Shown here: positions 32,906 to 44,604 of the stretch, in pieces
How the letters are laid out: each line of letters opens with the position of its first letter
Numbering within the stretch: position 1 is the first letter of the stretch
From: Delphinus delphis
Lineage: Eukaryota; Chordata; Mammalia; Artiodactyla; Delphinidae
Direction of reading: 5' to 3'
Length of the DNA: 64,000 bases
Assembly: GCF_949987515.2 (NCBI RefSeq)
Contig: NC_082703.1
Span: forward strand, 11,556,680-11,620,679
Notes under the pieces: model-generated
The model's database searches: none
Told to the model about the DNA's origin: nothing
What the model saw: only the letters and a program-made list of their open reading frames with translations
Program-made: the position numbers and the translations under genes

Positions 32906-34928
32906 CATGTAAATGAATGGATCCCTTCCAGCTCTTATATTCACATGTCAATCAAATACTACGGTATAACAAAGTTTCTGGGGGCTGCAGGCAGCCTCTG
33001 AGGCAATTTAATAAAATAACACTTGGGCAGCTATGTCCCTGATCCTGTTTACCTGCCTGCAACTTCCCTGCCCCTCCAAGTTCTCCTCAGCTGAAGGCTC
33101 ATCCACCCCCAGGGTCTGGAGAAACCAAATTTGAACATGGTATCAAATATACTGGTCTACCTACTTTGCACCCTAGTCCTTATAGCTTCTGATCATATCC
33201 TGTGTCAGTAGCCCCAGGCAGGGGCTGGAGAGAGGTCTTGGTTAGGACTCAGAAGCTGTATGCTAACCAGAACCAAGGTGGGCTCATATCACAGTTGGGT
33301 GGGGCAGAGAAGGCTGTCTCTGATCATACAGAGAGTAGAGACCTCAAGTAACAACAGTCACTTCAATAGGGCATGAAATAAAGACAGATGCCAAAACCCA
33401 GAGACCAGGGATAAAGCAGATATCAGCAGGGTCTGGCAGAGAGGCACAGCACTTGTACCAAGGAACTCTCTCCCTACAGACTGTGAGGCTTCTCTATGTG
33501 TGTGATGCCAAACTGCAACGGAAAAAAGATAAAGGGAGACTTTTTTGTAGTAAAGAAACAAACAGCCCTGATAAGAAATTTGACTATTAAACTGGCTGAA
33601 GACCTTTAAGGCTAAGTTTGTTTTTTTTCTACTAGTAGTAAAAATAAGGGTTCTGGTGACTTTTTCCCACCATCCCCAATTGTAGACAAATGAGGGATAC
33701 TAGCTTTAGTGAACATCTGAGATACAATGTAAAAAATTGAACTCTGCCATATATCCATGGCGTCCAATTCTCTCTACCTCCTGTACTGTTTATTGTTCTC
33801 TGTATTAGCTCCAAATATATCTTTCACTTCCAATCAGGAGTGATTTCTATTTCACAACTGTGAATTATTGAGATTGGAAAGATGAGGCCATAAAACTAGT
33901 AACAACGAAGACCTTGAATATCAGATTCATCATAAAATTGGAAGTCTTCCCCCTCTCAAAAAGAATTTTGGCATCTTTCTTGTAACTGACATGCCTAATT
34001 CAAAGCCATGTTATTATTCCCATTTTTCTCTGCTAAAACTAGGAAAAGTTTTCCTGAAGCATCTTTTCTTACTTTCCTTCTTACTCTGTGCCCTTGTTTT
34101 ACATGTTTTAGATGCAGTGGTTTAAAGACTGATTATAATTTTGGAAATCTCAAGCATTTTAATAAATTTTAGAGGAAGAAGATTTTCAACAGCTCAGCCC
34201 ACATTGCTCAAAGCTTGTAACATAGAAACTTATCAACTGGCTTAACCTTAGGCCACAATGTACAACTGCCTTGGCAGGAAACTAGAATTTCCTTTTGACA
34301 AGGAATGGATTAAAGTTTCCTTTCTAGGAAGCATGCTCACAATGGCACTCTGTTCAGAGTCAGGCCAGTGCAGGTGTGACCTGGCAGGATTTGGGAGGCA
34401 TAATAATAGAAGATATTGTTATAATTGGAGTCATTTCATTCAGATTGTACAGGATGAGTTTCTAATCTACTCAAGCAATAAAGATTGAATAAACTGCATA
34501 AAATAGTCTCAGGAGGCCCTAATTCCTATGAAAAATATTGTACGTTTGAAGCTCATAAGCTATCCCACTGTTAATTTTCTTCATTCTGCTGTCTCAGTTT
34601 AGTCCTACCTTGGGGCTTGCATTCCTTCTCAACTAGACCTAATTTTATGCTCTGACAATTCCCCCAGAAACGTACACATGCATTTCAAGTTGTGCTGCCT
34701 AAATACTTCCCTTGACAAAGCATCAGCTTTTATTCTAACACAAGTTTCTTCCTTTTTGTAGCATTTACCCCTGGGAAAATTTGTGTGAAACAATCTCGGA
34801 GAAAGCAAGATAGATACTTTAGGCTGTGAAGCATCTAAACAAAGATGAGAGTGTCTTGAGAATATATGAAGGCGTTAGCAGAAAGCTAGAAACTCTGACT
34901 CAGGCTAGCCTTGGCTAAGTCTACAGAA
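32906..34928. other. Unassigned 2-kb stretch, no gene seen
   Basis: No recognised repeat or RNA gene. Short frames only (60-76 codons). Long repeat-poor DNA such as this is where an undetected exon or enhancer could hide, but nothing in the sequence marks one. Confidence 0.45.
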
Positions 34929-35164
34929 CAAGAATCAGCAAACTACCGTCCGTGGGCTAAATTTGGTCTGCTGCCTGTTTTTGTAAATAAAGTTTTATTG
35001 GAACACAGTTACTCTCATTTGTTTTCATTTTCAGGCTGTCGATGGCTGCTTTTGCAACTACAATGGCAGCGATGAGTAAGTGACCATACTGCAAAGTGAC
35101 CAGCCCTGCAAAGTCTTAAATATTTAGTATCTGGCCTTTGATAGAAAAAGTTTGCCAACCTCTG
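34929..35164 (+). mobile_element. Nonautonomous hAT-Charlie MITE
   Basis: 'aatcagcaaactaccgtccgtgggctaaatttggtctgctgcctgtttttgtaaataaagttttattggaacacagtt...tcgatggctgcttttgcaactac...tatttagtatctggcctttgatagaaaaagtttgccaacctctg'. Full-length with complementary ends. A sister copy is at 59032-59253. The flanking octamers (ctacagaa / atctagaa) are only partly alike. Confidence 0.88.
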
Positions 35165-36710
35165 ATCTAGAATCTGGACAGTGGGCACACCACACACTGC
35201 CCATACCCCTCCCTCCTGACATCACTAATCAACCAAGGCCTTTTTTCCCACTGAAATTGATGTGACCTCAGAAATCCTTCTCAATATAGGCAGACACCAA
35301 TATTCACTCCAAGTTGCCACCGTTGGCTTGGAATAAATAATCTCTTAGGATCATGCAGGGCAACAGAAAGGAAATCTCATTCCTCATAAACTACATAACC
35401 TGCAAATTAAATTCAGGTTGTTCTCTAACAGTCCATTCTTTCTAGATTTCTGTAAAGTTAGATATACTATCTACATATGTCTGGGTTTATAAACTAGATC
35501 ACTGGGCCGGTAGAAATCACAAGGGATCATTTAGTTTTCCCCTTCTGTCTTTGAGATTCCCTAGAACTTGCTAACCATACTGAGCCATTTCCAAGAATGG
35601 CTAAGAATTTTTCCAATCATTAGGGAAGGAAAAAGTCACCTTCCATAGCAACCTTAGACTGTCTAATGAATCTCTCTATTTATATTTGCTCTTTTTTTTT
35701 TAACTTCAAACCAATTTCATCTTTCTCTGTCATTGTAGAAAGGTCATCATGCTCAATACTCTTCCTCTTAATCAACTGCCTTGCCACAAAGCTTTTTTGT
35801 TTTTTAAGAATCAGGCTTACAAGAAAGTTTTCACACTGGTGCTTCCTAGCGATGAAAAGAGAATATAATTGCATTTTCCCTTAGCCACCCTCCCTTCCCT
35901 AAGCATATGCCCAGAAAAGCTACAGGGGAGCAATAATTTGTCACCAGGTCTTAAAATGAAGAATCTTCAGCAGCTACTTTACTCTTCTCTAACTAAATGA
36001 GAAAGCACTCAACAAAAGCACTTAAAAGTGCCATGGAATCCCATGATACAGGAAGAATTATTTATCCTCCACTTAAGGACCACATAATGAGATATTATTA
36101 ATAAATGAAAATTGATCTTCCTTGGAAACTACAAAGCTCAAATCTCTTTCCTACCAATGATAAGGTCTCTTTCTCTCTCCAGCCCACAAAGAGAAAGCAA
36201 TTTCACTTCAGATGGCCCCAAGACATAAATCAAAGGTTTTATGGCTCTGCTGCTGGGTTCTCTTGTGATGCACTTGGCCGGTATCAAATTATAAGCACCG
36301 AATCAGTTAAGTGTTGAAGGTTATTAAAAGGTCCTCACAGTTCCTAGCATATCTGAAGTAATCACTTGGGGATAGATGTTGCTTTGTGAAATTTATTTTC
36401 ACAAAAGCAATGTTGATGATAGTTATTAGCACAAGTTATTCTTATTTTTTCATATTCTTTATGTCTTTACTCTTTAATTGGCACTTCCGAACTTCAAGCT
36501 TCAGAATGCAAGACGTACTCCCAAGGTGTAGGAAAACGGCTGATGCTCTGACACTTTGAGATGCTTAAGCTGAAAGCAGAATGGAAATTAGGACTTTTTT
36601 GAAAGTTCCAAAATACCTCTTTCCAAGGCATCTCCGAAACACATTGTCACCGAACAGTCACCCTTCCATTGTTAAGATCTCAACTTGAAAATATTTTTTA
36701 TTTTCCTTAG
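35165..36710. other. Unassigned, no gene seen
   Basis: 1.5 kb with frames up to 72 codons and no recognisable family. A poly(T) run lies near 35,692-35,702. Confidence 0.45.
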
Positions 36711-36720
36711 GAGGAGGGAA

Positions 36721-37070
36721 GGGACTTCCCTGTTGGCGCAGTGGTTAAGAATCCACCTGCCAATGCAGGGGACACGGGTTTGATCCTTGGTGCGGGAAGA
36801 TCTCACATGCCGCAGAGCAACTAAGCCCATGCGCCACAACTACTGAGCCTGCGCTCTAGAGCCCGAGTGCCACAACTACTGAGCCCACGTCACAACTACT
36901 GAAGCTCATGCGCCTAGAGCCCGTGCTGCACACAAGAGAAGCCACCGCAATGAGAAGCCCATGCACCGCAACGAAGAGTAGCCCCTGCTCACTGCAACTA
37001 GAGAAAGCCCACACGCAGCAACGAAGACCCAAGACAGCCAAAAATAAATAAAAATAAATAATAAAAAAAA
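36721..37070 (+). mobile_element. Long CHR-family SINE with near-perfect TSD
   Basis: Head 'gggacttccctgttggcgcagtggttaagaatcc', long tail with 'cgccacaactactgagcc' repeats, 'gagaaagcccacacgcagcaacgaagaccc', AAAT-type end. Flanks gaggagg-gaa (36711-36720) and gaggaggggaa (37071-37081). Translations of this tail give spurious frames on the minus strand. Confidence 0.95.
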
Positions 37071-37081
37071 GAGGAGGGGAA

Positions 37082-37959
37082 CAGAAAAGACAAGAAATCC
37101 CTCCACAGCCATGCAAAAATGCTCTTAAAATAGCTGTGTGCCTTGTTACATTTTACCAAATGACCCAAACACTAGACATCCTGCACCTAAAATCCTGCCA
37201 TGATTACAAGACAGTGGTGTCCTAAGGAGTGCAAAGAGTCGAGCATCGTTAACTTGGGAAATCAGAGACATGAAAGCATGGACACTCAGATCTCACAGTG
37301 AACTTGACGGATTGTTCAGCATGAAGGTTAAATGACTTGTTGAAGGTCACAGAAGAGGATTCAAAGCAGCAACCTTATGAGACTATTCTAGGCACTTGTC
37401 TTCACTCTCTGGCACTTTCTACAAAGCGTCAATTCTATCTCCAGCTTCTGGTAACTAATGACCCCAGCAGCCACCAGCACTGAAGGTGAATTCTACACCA
37501 CAGCAAATCGCTCTTCTTCTACATTTGACCAGAGAAGGTAAACTCCTCTGGGCCCTTCTAAATGGCTCTAGATCGTCAGATGAGAAGACATCCTCATTAT
37601 TTCCAAGCTTTCTTCCTAGAATTGTAAACTACACACTCTTTAAATCTTTAAAAATTGGGCTTTCATGTTTAATCAAAGTTTATTAAAATCTGAGGTGCTT
37701 CATCCATTACTTGCTGCAGGCTGTCCACAGATTCTTCTTTTTACATTTTGAATCATTTTTGCCCTATTGTGAAGAGAGGTGCTGACTGGTAAAGTTCCAA
37801 AGATTGTGTTGGCCAGATATACAAGAAACAAATGCATTTTAAGGAAAAATGGCCTGAGGAAAGAAGACAGTGATAGTCATGGTAGAAAAGGAAACAAGCA
37901 TTGAAAACTCCTCTCTTTGTCCTGCATCATCTCTCTCTTGTAACAATCAAATAAAAACA
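37082..37959. other. Unassigned; weak MIR-like patch
   Basis: 37,320-37,425 ('atgaaggttaaatgacttgttgaaggtcacagaagaggattcaaagcagc') could be antisense MIR. Nothing else recognised. Confidence 0.4.
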
Positions 37960-38227
37960 GAGCAAAAAAAGTCTCCCCCTGCCAACTACAGCCATATTTC
38001 TTTGCAAAAATCTTCAAGAGTTGTCTCTCCTTGTTATTTCACTGCCTCTAATTCCTTGCTCCCATTTCTCTTCAACCTACATCTTATGGGCTTTCATCAC
38101 CCATCACACCAATGGAAGTGCCCTTATTTATGAAGGTTACCAGAACCCCCCACTGTTCAATCCAAAGGCCAGTTCTCGGTCCTCTAGGTACTTGACTTCT
38201 CACCAGTTTTTAACACAACTGAGTTCT

Positions 38228-38676
38228 CCCACCACCTTGGCGCACTCCCTTCACTTGGCTACCAGACCCCACATTCCCTTGGGTTCTGTCCCACCACCTT
38301 GGCGCACTCCCTTCACTTGGCTACCAGACCCCACATTCCCTTGGGTTCTGTCCCACCACCTTGGTGCACTCCCTTCACTTGGCTACCAGACCCCACATTC
38401 CCTTGGGTTCTGTCCCACCACCTTGGCGCACTCCCTTCACTTGGCTACCAGACCCCACATTCCCTTGGGTTCTGTCCCACCACCTTGGTGCACTCCCTTC
38501 ACTTGGCTACCAGACCCCACATTCCCTTGGGTTCTGTCCCACCACCTTGGCGCACTCCCTTCACTTGGCTACCAGACCCCACATTCCCTTGGGTTCTGTC
38601 CCACCACCTTAGTGCACTCTCTTCACTTGGCTACCAGATCCCACAGTCCCCTGGGTTCTGTCCCACCACCTTGGCT
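38228..38676 (+). repeat. 62-bp minisatellite, ~7.2 copies, amplified from L2 ORF2
   Basis: Copies start at 38228, 38290, 38352, 38414, 38476, 38538, 38600 and (partial) 38662. Copies 1, 2, 4 and 6 read ggcgca where 3 and 5 read ggtgca and 7 reads agtgca; copy 7 also carries further changes (gatccc, cagtcccc). The unit text 'cacttggctaccagaccccacattcccttgggttctgtcccacc' lines up with the L2 ORF2 sequence expected at this point, so it was amplified in place. As 62 is not a multiple of three and no frame of the unit has a stop, the array produces a 291-codon open frame (38021-38896) that is not evidence of a protein. Confidence 0.97.
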
Positions 38677-39497
38677 CCTCCATCTCCATCTTTTGCTAGT
38701 GGCCCTTTGTCACCCTGACCTCCCAATCCTGGAGTGCCCCAGGAACTCCATCACCTATCTTCTATCCTTAATCATTCCCTGGGCCCAGACTCCCAACTTT
38801 AAATGCAACCACTATATCAAGTCTCACATGGATCTCTCCAGCCCACACTTCTCTCTTCAGTACCATGTAAATTTCCAATGGGCAGCACAAGTTTAAAATA
38901 TCCAGAATCAAAGTCTTGATCTTCCCCCATCCTCCAAACTTGCTCTGCCTGCTGTCCACCGTTCCCGTCAAAGGCAACATTCTGGCGCTGGTCAGACCCA
39001 AAACCTTGAAGTCGTGCTTGACTTGGATCTTTCTCTTAAATCCTACATCCAGGCTGTCAGAAAACACTGTCCACCTTCACTCCTTCCACTGTTAGCCCCC
39101 GTCAGTAGCATCTCCTTGGCGACACAACAGCATCCTAACTGGTCTCCTTGCTCTCTTGCTCCCTAGTCTGTTCTTACCATAGGCACCCATTTAACTTAGA
39201 GCAAAAGCGCATGTTATGGTTGATGGCCAGGAAAGCTCTAATAACCTGCCTTGCACCCACTCTCAACCCTCCCTCCACTCCCTGCCCTTCACTCTCAAGA
39301 TTCATCTCCTATCACTTCCGCCTGCGCTCACTCCACTCCAGACACTCTGGCCTCTTTGCTGTCCCTCAGTGCTCCAAGCACACTCTGCTCCAGGGCCTTT
39401 GCACAGACCATTCCCTCTGTCTAGAACTCTCTTTCCAGATTATCAGCCTGGCACACTTCCTTGCCGCCTTTCATTTCTGCTCAGATGTCCCCTTTCT

Positions 39498-39776
39498 TTT
39501 TTTCTTTTTCCTTTATTGATTAACAATGTTGGGTTACTTTCAGGTGCACAGCAAAGTGATTCGGTTATACATATGCATGTATCTATTCTTTCTCAAATTC
39601 TTTTCCTATTTAGGTTATTACAGAATATTGAGCAGAGTTCCCTGTGCTGTACAGTAGGTCTTTGTTGGTTAACCATTTTAAATATAGCAGTGTGTCCATG
39701 TCAATCCCAAACTCCATAACTATCCCTCTCCCCGACCCTTACCCTCCCCCCGCCCCCCAGTAAACATAAGTTAAGT
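39498..39776 (-). mobile_element. 5'-truncated L1 3' end inserted in the L2
   Basis: Starts with a T/C-rich tail and 'ttattgattaacaatgttgggttactttcaggtgcacagcaaagtgattcgg', antisense to an L1 3' UTR, to a C-rich end. It is flanked by cagatgtcccctttct (39482-39497) and cagacgtctcctttct (39777-39792), 14 of 16 identical. The flanks are L2 sequence, so the L1 came later. Confidence 0.92.
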
Positions 39777-40092
39777 CAGACGTCTCCTTTCTATGGAGGC
39801 CTATCCTGAAAACCGTCTTGAAGATTACAACCACCTCCTGTCAACAATCCAGTGTCCCTTATCTTGCTCTAGTTCTTTTCTCTACAATACACATCAATGT
39901 CCAATATTCCATTAAATTCACTTATTCATTATGTTTATTGTTCATTGCCAGACTTCCCCCATCAGAATGCAAGCTCCGTGAAGACAAGGATCTTTGTTAT
40001 TTTTGTTCACTCAGGTATCACAAACACCCAGAGGAGACTTGGCATATAATTGGTGCTCAATAGATGTGTTGAAAACTGAATGAATGATGAAT

Positions 40093-40906
40093 TGGAAGAA
40101 GAGCCAGAATACAGAATTTGTGAATGGCAGAAATCACATAGTATAAAAGAAAAAGAAAAACCAGCCTATGTCCAAATCTGACTATAGATCATGCATTACG
40201 ACGTTTTTCTCCTTTTCCAAACATCACAGTGACCTCCTTGCACTGTCCCCTTCAAAATAACTAAACGTTAACAGTGTTTCTCTTGAGCAGGTAGGTGACA
40301 ACATACACCTTTACTCTCTGGAACTAATGAATCTCTCTGGGAGGGAGAGGATTTCCTCTATTCCAGACCCTTAGAGCAAAGAAGATGAGGCCCTCCAGTG
40401 AACCTGAACTCTCTGAGTAAGCAAATACAGAAAGATTATTTCTTCTCATAGCTAAGTCAGAACTGTTTTTTTGCCCTTGACAATAAAATTTAAGTGGCTG
40501 CCATGGTGTCAGATTTTGTGTCAAAACTTCAAGTGTTGGGGGAACAGTGAACTGATTATTCACATATAGAAAATGACAAATGGTAGCACAGGAAACTAGT
40601 TTCCTGGAATAATAATATAACGGGGTGCATGAAAGGCCACAGGCATGAAATCAATACACTAAGCCAAATAATCCTCTTAACCTGAGTCTCTCTCTATTGT
40701 TAAAATTCAGATAGTTTGAGATGTGCAATTATAAACTTGGTGACTTTTAAACAATGGGAACGGATCAATTTCCTCTTTTTGTCTCCACTGAATGGACAAG
40801 CATGACTCATTCAGTTGAGATAAGGGCAAAAATTTGGAAATTGACCCAAATCGTGTCTGAAGCAGCACTTACTCTCAGAAAGGAAGCAAACCCACTTGAG
40901 ACTTTC
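40093..40906. other. Unassigned, no gene seen
   Basis: About 800 bases between the L2 and a SINE. Frames to 79 codons only, no domain, no recognised repeat. Confidence 0.5.
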
Positions 40907-40920
40907 AAAATTGCATTTTA

Positions 40921-41253
40921 GGGGCTTCCCTGGTGGCGCAGTGGTTAAGAATCCGCCTGCCAATACAGGGGACACGAGTTCTAGCCCTATTCCGGGAAGA
41001 GCCCACATGCAGTGGAGCAACTAAGCCTGTGCGCCACAACTACTGAGCCCGCAAGCCACAACTACTGAAGCCTGTGCACCTAGAGCCCGTGCTCCACAGC
41101 AAGAGAAGCCACCGCAATGAGAAGCCTGTGCACGGCAACGAGGAGTAACCCCTGCTCGCCGCAACTAGAGAAAAGCCCGCGTGCAGCAACAAAGACCCAA
41201 CACACCAAAAATTAAATAAATAATAAATAAATAAAAACTAATTGTATTAACAA
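40921..41253 (+). mobile_element. Long CHR-family SINE with perfect TSD
   Basis: Head 'ggggcttccctggtggcgcagtggttaagaatccgcctgcc', B-box mutated ('gagttctagccc'), long tail 'gccacaactactgaagcc', 'cgccgcaactagagaaaagcccgcgtgcagc', (AAAT)n end. Exact 14-bp duplication aaaattgcatttta at 40907-40920 and 41254-41267. Confidence 0.97.
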
Positions 41254-41469
41254 AAAATTGCATTTTACTTACCAGCCTGTCGTGCTAAGCAGTGGATGAG
41301 AAAGAGGAAGATGGCTGATGAAGAAGATGGGGAGGAGGATGGTGTGCAAGAGTGAAAAAAAATTAACTTATTTATGAAGAGAAAGCTGAAGTCTCCCATT
41401 TTTGCTTTTTCCTGAGTTCTAACTATAGGTATAAAATATCTCATGAGATTAGCATTTTTCATATGTCTG

Positions 41470-42440
41470 TATTTTCTGTTCTGTTAAATAGGTAGGTCTT
41501 TAATAGATAGGTCTTTTGTCCATTTTTCTATCAGACCATTTATCTTTTCTTCCTGAGCCATAATGTCTATGTATTATGGATTTTAACAAATAGTTAAGTG
41601 TGCGGGAAATATCATCTTACAAGTTATTACTTGTATTATAACCTCTATTAGGTATCTTGATGCACAGAGATTCCCTGTTTTAACATTGTTACTTTTATGT
41701 AAGTTAGCCTTAATGTTTAGCACTTTTCTCTATTGCTTTTAAAAAATCCTTTCCGACTTTGAGATCATAGGATATTCTCCTGTATTTTCTTCTAAACATT
41801 TTAAAGATCTGTCTTTCACATTATATCTTTGATCTATCTAGGATTGATCTTTGTGTATGTTTGGTGGTATGTATAGAGCCACAATGATTTTCCCTCATGG
41901 GTAACTCTCCCAGCACCATTTACTAAACAGTTCATCTTTGCTAAATGATATGCAGTGTCAGCTCTGCTATAAATCGGGTTTCCAAACACACTTAAATCTG
42001 TTTCTGGACCTTGTATTAAACTCCATCAGTCTGTTGTATACCCTGTGAAAATACCACACGATTTTAATCAGTATAGCTTTATATTAATTCCTACTCTCTG
42101 CTAGACAAATCCCACCACCACCACCTGATTTATCTTCATGAGGGGCATTTTGACTATTCTTCACTCTCTGCATCTTCATACACACTTTAGAGTGAGCTTC
42201 TGAAATTCCACAGAAATCCCTATTTTGATTTAATTGATTCGAATCCATAGATCAGTTTTGGAAGAACTGACATCTTTATGATATTGACTCTTCCTATCCA
42301 TGAACATAATATATCTTTCCATTTATTCAGATCTTCTGTAAGTCTTCCAACAACTTGCGTATTTTTTGGTAGAAGTCTGATACGACACATTCTTGCTGCT
42401 ATTGTAAATGGTATCATTAACTTTGACTTTTCTAACTTTT
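41470..42440 (-). mobile_element. Old L1 ORF2 (region after the RT)
   Basis: Antisense L1: 'gatctatctaggattgatctttgtgtatg', 'agcaccatttactaaacag', 'ttgtataccctgtgaaaataccacacgattttaatcagtatagctttat', and a minus-strand frame (42220-42417) with 'LNKWKDILCSWIGRVNIIKM', the L1 ORF2 segment C-terminal to the RT. Frames are broken. Confidence 0.85.
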
Positions 42441-42479
42441 AGTACTTTGTGTAAAAATGCAGCCCACTTTTTAAAATAT

Positions 42480-42890
42480 TGATCTTTGACTTAGATGAGC
42501 TTATATTTCTCAGCCTTCCTTGCAGTTACTGTAGCCATATGTTTGAACTCTGGAAAATGAAATAAGGATGGAAGGGAAACAAGCCACTTTTAGGCTACCC
42601 CATATAAACTTCCCATGTGACTGTTCGTGCTTCCTTCCCCTATCCACTGGCTAGATTTTGATACTCAGGGTGATCTTGGAAATTAGGTGCTGAGACTATC
42701 TGTTGTCCTGGGTCCCTGAATGACCACACTGTAAAAAGCCCCCATGTGCCATACACACCTTCTTACCAACTAGGAACACCTGTATTAGGCTACTGAAAGA
42801 AAAAATAAACTTATTTTGAGCCACTGAAATATCAAAGTTTGTAACAATTATGTTGTCCAAATCATCTGCTTATCTTAACACAGAGAGAGA
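42480..42890 (+). mobile_element. Old ERV LTR fragment within the L1
   Basis: 'cagccttccttgcagttactgtagccatatgtttgaactctggaaaatgaaataaggatggaagggaaac', 'gttgtcctgggtccctgaatgaccacactg', 'gaaaaaataaacttattttgagccactgaaat'. Same LTR family as 46760-47095 (opposite strand). It lies between L1 ORF2 pieces. Confidence 0.55.
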
Positions 42891-42894
42891 GGAG

Positions 42895-43128
42895 TGTTAA
42901 AATTTCACTATGATTGTAGACTTTTCAATTTATGTTTATAATGTGCAAATTTTTGTTTTATATATTTCAAGACTATGTTATTAGGAGCATTCAGGCTTAG
43001 AATGTTGCATCTCCCTGATGATTTGAAACTTCCATTCATTGTGATCCTCTTTGTCTCTAGAAATGATTTATACCCTAGAAATCTACTTTGTCAGACATTA
43101 ATATAGTTATGCCAGTGCTGGGGGGTGG
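42895..43128 (-). mobile_element. Old L1 ORF2, endonuclease-side fragment
   Basis: Antisense 'ttcaagactatgttattaggagcattcaggcttagaatgttgcatctccctgatgatttg...gtgatcctctttgtctctagaaatg...ctactttgtcagacattaatatagttatgccagtgc' is the antisense of the 5' third of L1 ORF2. It belongs with 41470-42440 as one element interrupted by an LTR. Confidence 0.78.
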
Positions 43129-43234
43129 AGAGGGGGAAAAAAGTATTTGAGTGACTTTATCTTTTTCTATCTTTGACCTTCAACCTGACTCTCATGATTA
43201 AAAAAATCACTAAATAGAATAGGAAATAAGCCCC

Positions 43235-43475
43235 TTTGTCAGGAGAAGCAGAAAACCACTGAAACAGACCTGCAATGACTATAGATATTAGAATTATAAA
43301 ATCACTGTGCTTAGTATGTTCACGGAAATAAAAGACTGTATGAACGTATGATATGGGGAACAATGCCATCAAACTTGCCCAGGTAGATTAGAAAAAAGCA
43401 AAACTTAGAGACATGAAAAATGTAATAATTGAAATTAGAAACTCAAATACTAGACTGTACAGTACAGAAAGAATT
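43235..43475 (+). mobile_element. L1 ORF1-side fragment in inverted orientation
   Basis: Sense L1 text 'gaaacagacctgcaatgactatagatattagaattataaaatcactgtgcttagtatgttcacggaaataaaag...aacttagagacatgaaaaatgtaataattgaaattagaaactcaa' is the ORF1-side region. It lies where the 5' end of the antisense L1 to its left would be, but points the other way. Confidence 0.65.
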
Positions 43476-44221
43476 GGTAAACTGGAAGGTTTCCCTCTGT
43501 GGAATTTCTTGGAGGCATACGCTGGTATTGTACTCCTTCAAGAGGACTTCCGTTTACTTCTAATAAATACATGAAACGCTAACAAGCTAAGACCACGTTA
43601 AACTAGATTTCCAACCTGGAGCTCTGGGGACCATACAGATAATGTAAATGCTCGCCCCAAGCTCCCATGAGATATTTGTCTTTTGCTCACTTGCTTAGAG
43701 CCAAAGCTAAAACAGACAGACATACCCACTATCTCCTTCTGTGGGGTGAGTGTTGTTTTTCAAGCTTTACCAACTAAAGCGATCGCTTTTGGAAACTCAA
43801 CTTTATTGTATGTGAGTTGCAGCAGGTGGGAGGAGAGGATATGCAATCAGACCTCATCCTCTGGTCCTAAGCTTTATCTTTTGTTTCCCACAAATATGAC
43901 CATGAAATACCCATTCTAGATCCCCAAGAATGAACAGATAATCTAGGACAAATGCAGGCTTCAATGCTGGCTTAGCCCTTTGAGTCTGTCCTTTTCCCAA
44001 TTTCTTGCCTCAGATTAATTCCTTTACTTTCCTGAAAGCACAAACATGAGATAATTTTTTTTCACTTTTATCTATCATAAATTTGTATCAGTGAAGTATA
44101 CTATGAATGTCTGGTTTGCTCCCATAAATACTGTTAACTGATATACCAGCAAAGATTCAAATTCCCAGGAGAAAGTCTGCAACCTGGGACCTGTTTTGTG
44201 TGGCACACCCACCCATCAGAG
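43476..44221. other. Unassigned, no gene seen
   Basis: 750 bases with a 78-codon frame at 43683-43919 that shows no recognisable domain. No repeat assigned. Confidence 0.45.
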
Positions 44222-44234
44222 CAATGTGAGGTTT

Positions 44235-44443
44235 GTTTTTTTTTTTTTTTTTGCGGTACACAGGCCTCTCACTGTTGTGGCCTCTCCCGCTGCGGAGCAC
44301 AGGCTCCGGACGCGCAGGCTCAGCGGCCATGGCTCACGGGCCTAGCCGCTCCGTGGCACGTGGGCTCTTCCCGGACCGGGGCACGAACCCGTGTCCCCTG
44401 CATCGGCAGGCGGACTCTCAACCACTGCGCCACCAGGGAAGCA
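44235..44443 (-). mobile_element. CHR-type SINE with perfect TSD
   Basis: Antisense CHR form from poly(T) to 'caccagggaagca'. Exact 13-bp duplication caatgtgaggttt at 44222-44234 and 44444-44456. It has a single copy of the 'ccggacgcgcaggct' unit that is doubled at 27900 and 50053. Confidence 0.97.
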
Positions 44444-44604
44444 CAATGTGAGGTTTTTTAATTAACAAATCCACCATATCCAATAAGGAAGGAGTAAATA
44501 TTCAAAACGATTGTCAGCTGGAAAGAGGGAAAAGGGAACTGGAGGCTGTTTAGTCAAAAACTAGACGAAAGGCACTTTCTTGTCTACAATTTATGTTCAT
44601 CACT

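Larger units (their letters stand above)
37960..40092 (+). mobile_element. Long L2 LINE copy (ORF2 to 3' end)
   Basis: L2 ORF2 order can be followed: 'tcaatccaaaggccagttctcggtcctc...cttgactt', then a 62-bp tandem array (38228-38676), then 'atatccagaatc...aaaaccttgaagtcgtgcttgacttgg', 'cagcatcctaactggtctccttg', 'cactccagacactctggcctctttgctgtccctc', 'agggcctttgcacagaccattccctctg', and the 3' terminus 'caagctccgtgaagacaagg...ggtgctcaatagatgtgttgaa'. About 2.1 kb including insertions, unusually long for L2. It is interrupted by a truncated antisense L1 at 39498-39776. Confidence 0.82.

Noticed and set aside
38228..38676. CRISPR-like array
   Set aside because: The copies are contiguous with no unique spacers, and the context is mammalian LINE DNA. 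It is a minisatellite.
38021..38896. 291-codon open frame as a repetitive proline-rich protein gene
   Set aside because: The frame is produced by a stop-free 62-bp minisatellite inside an L2 LINE; flanking codons are L2 sequence in no consistent frame.
39148..39719. 123- and 167-codon frames
   Set aside because: They cross the L2/L1 boundary and derive from L2 sense and L1 antisense sequence.
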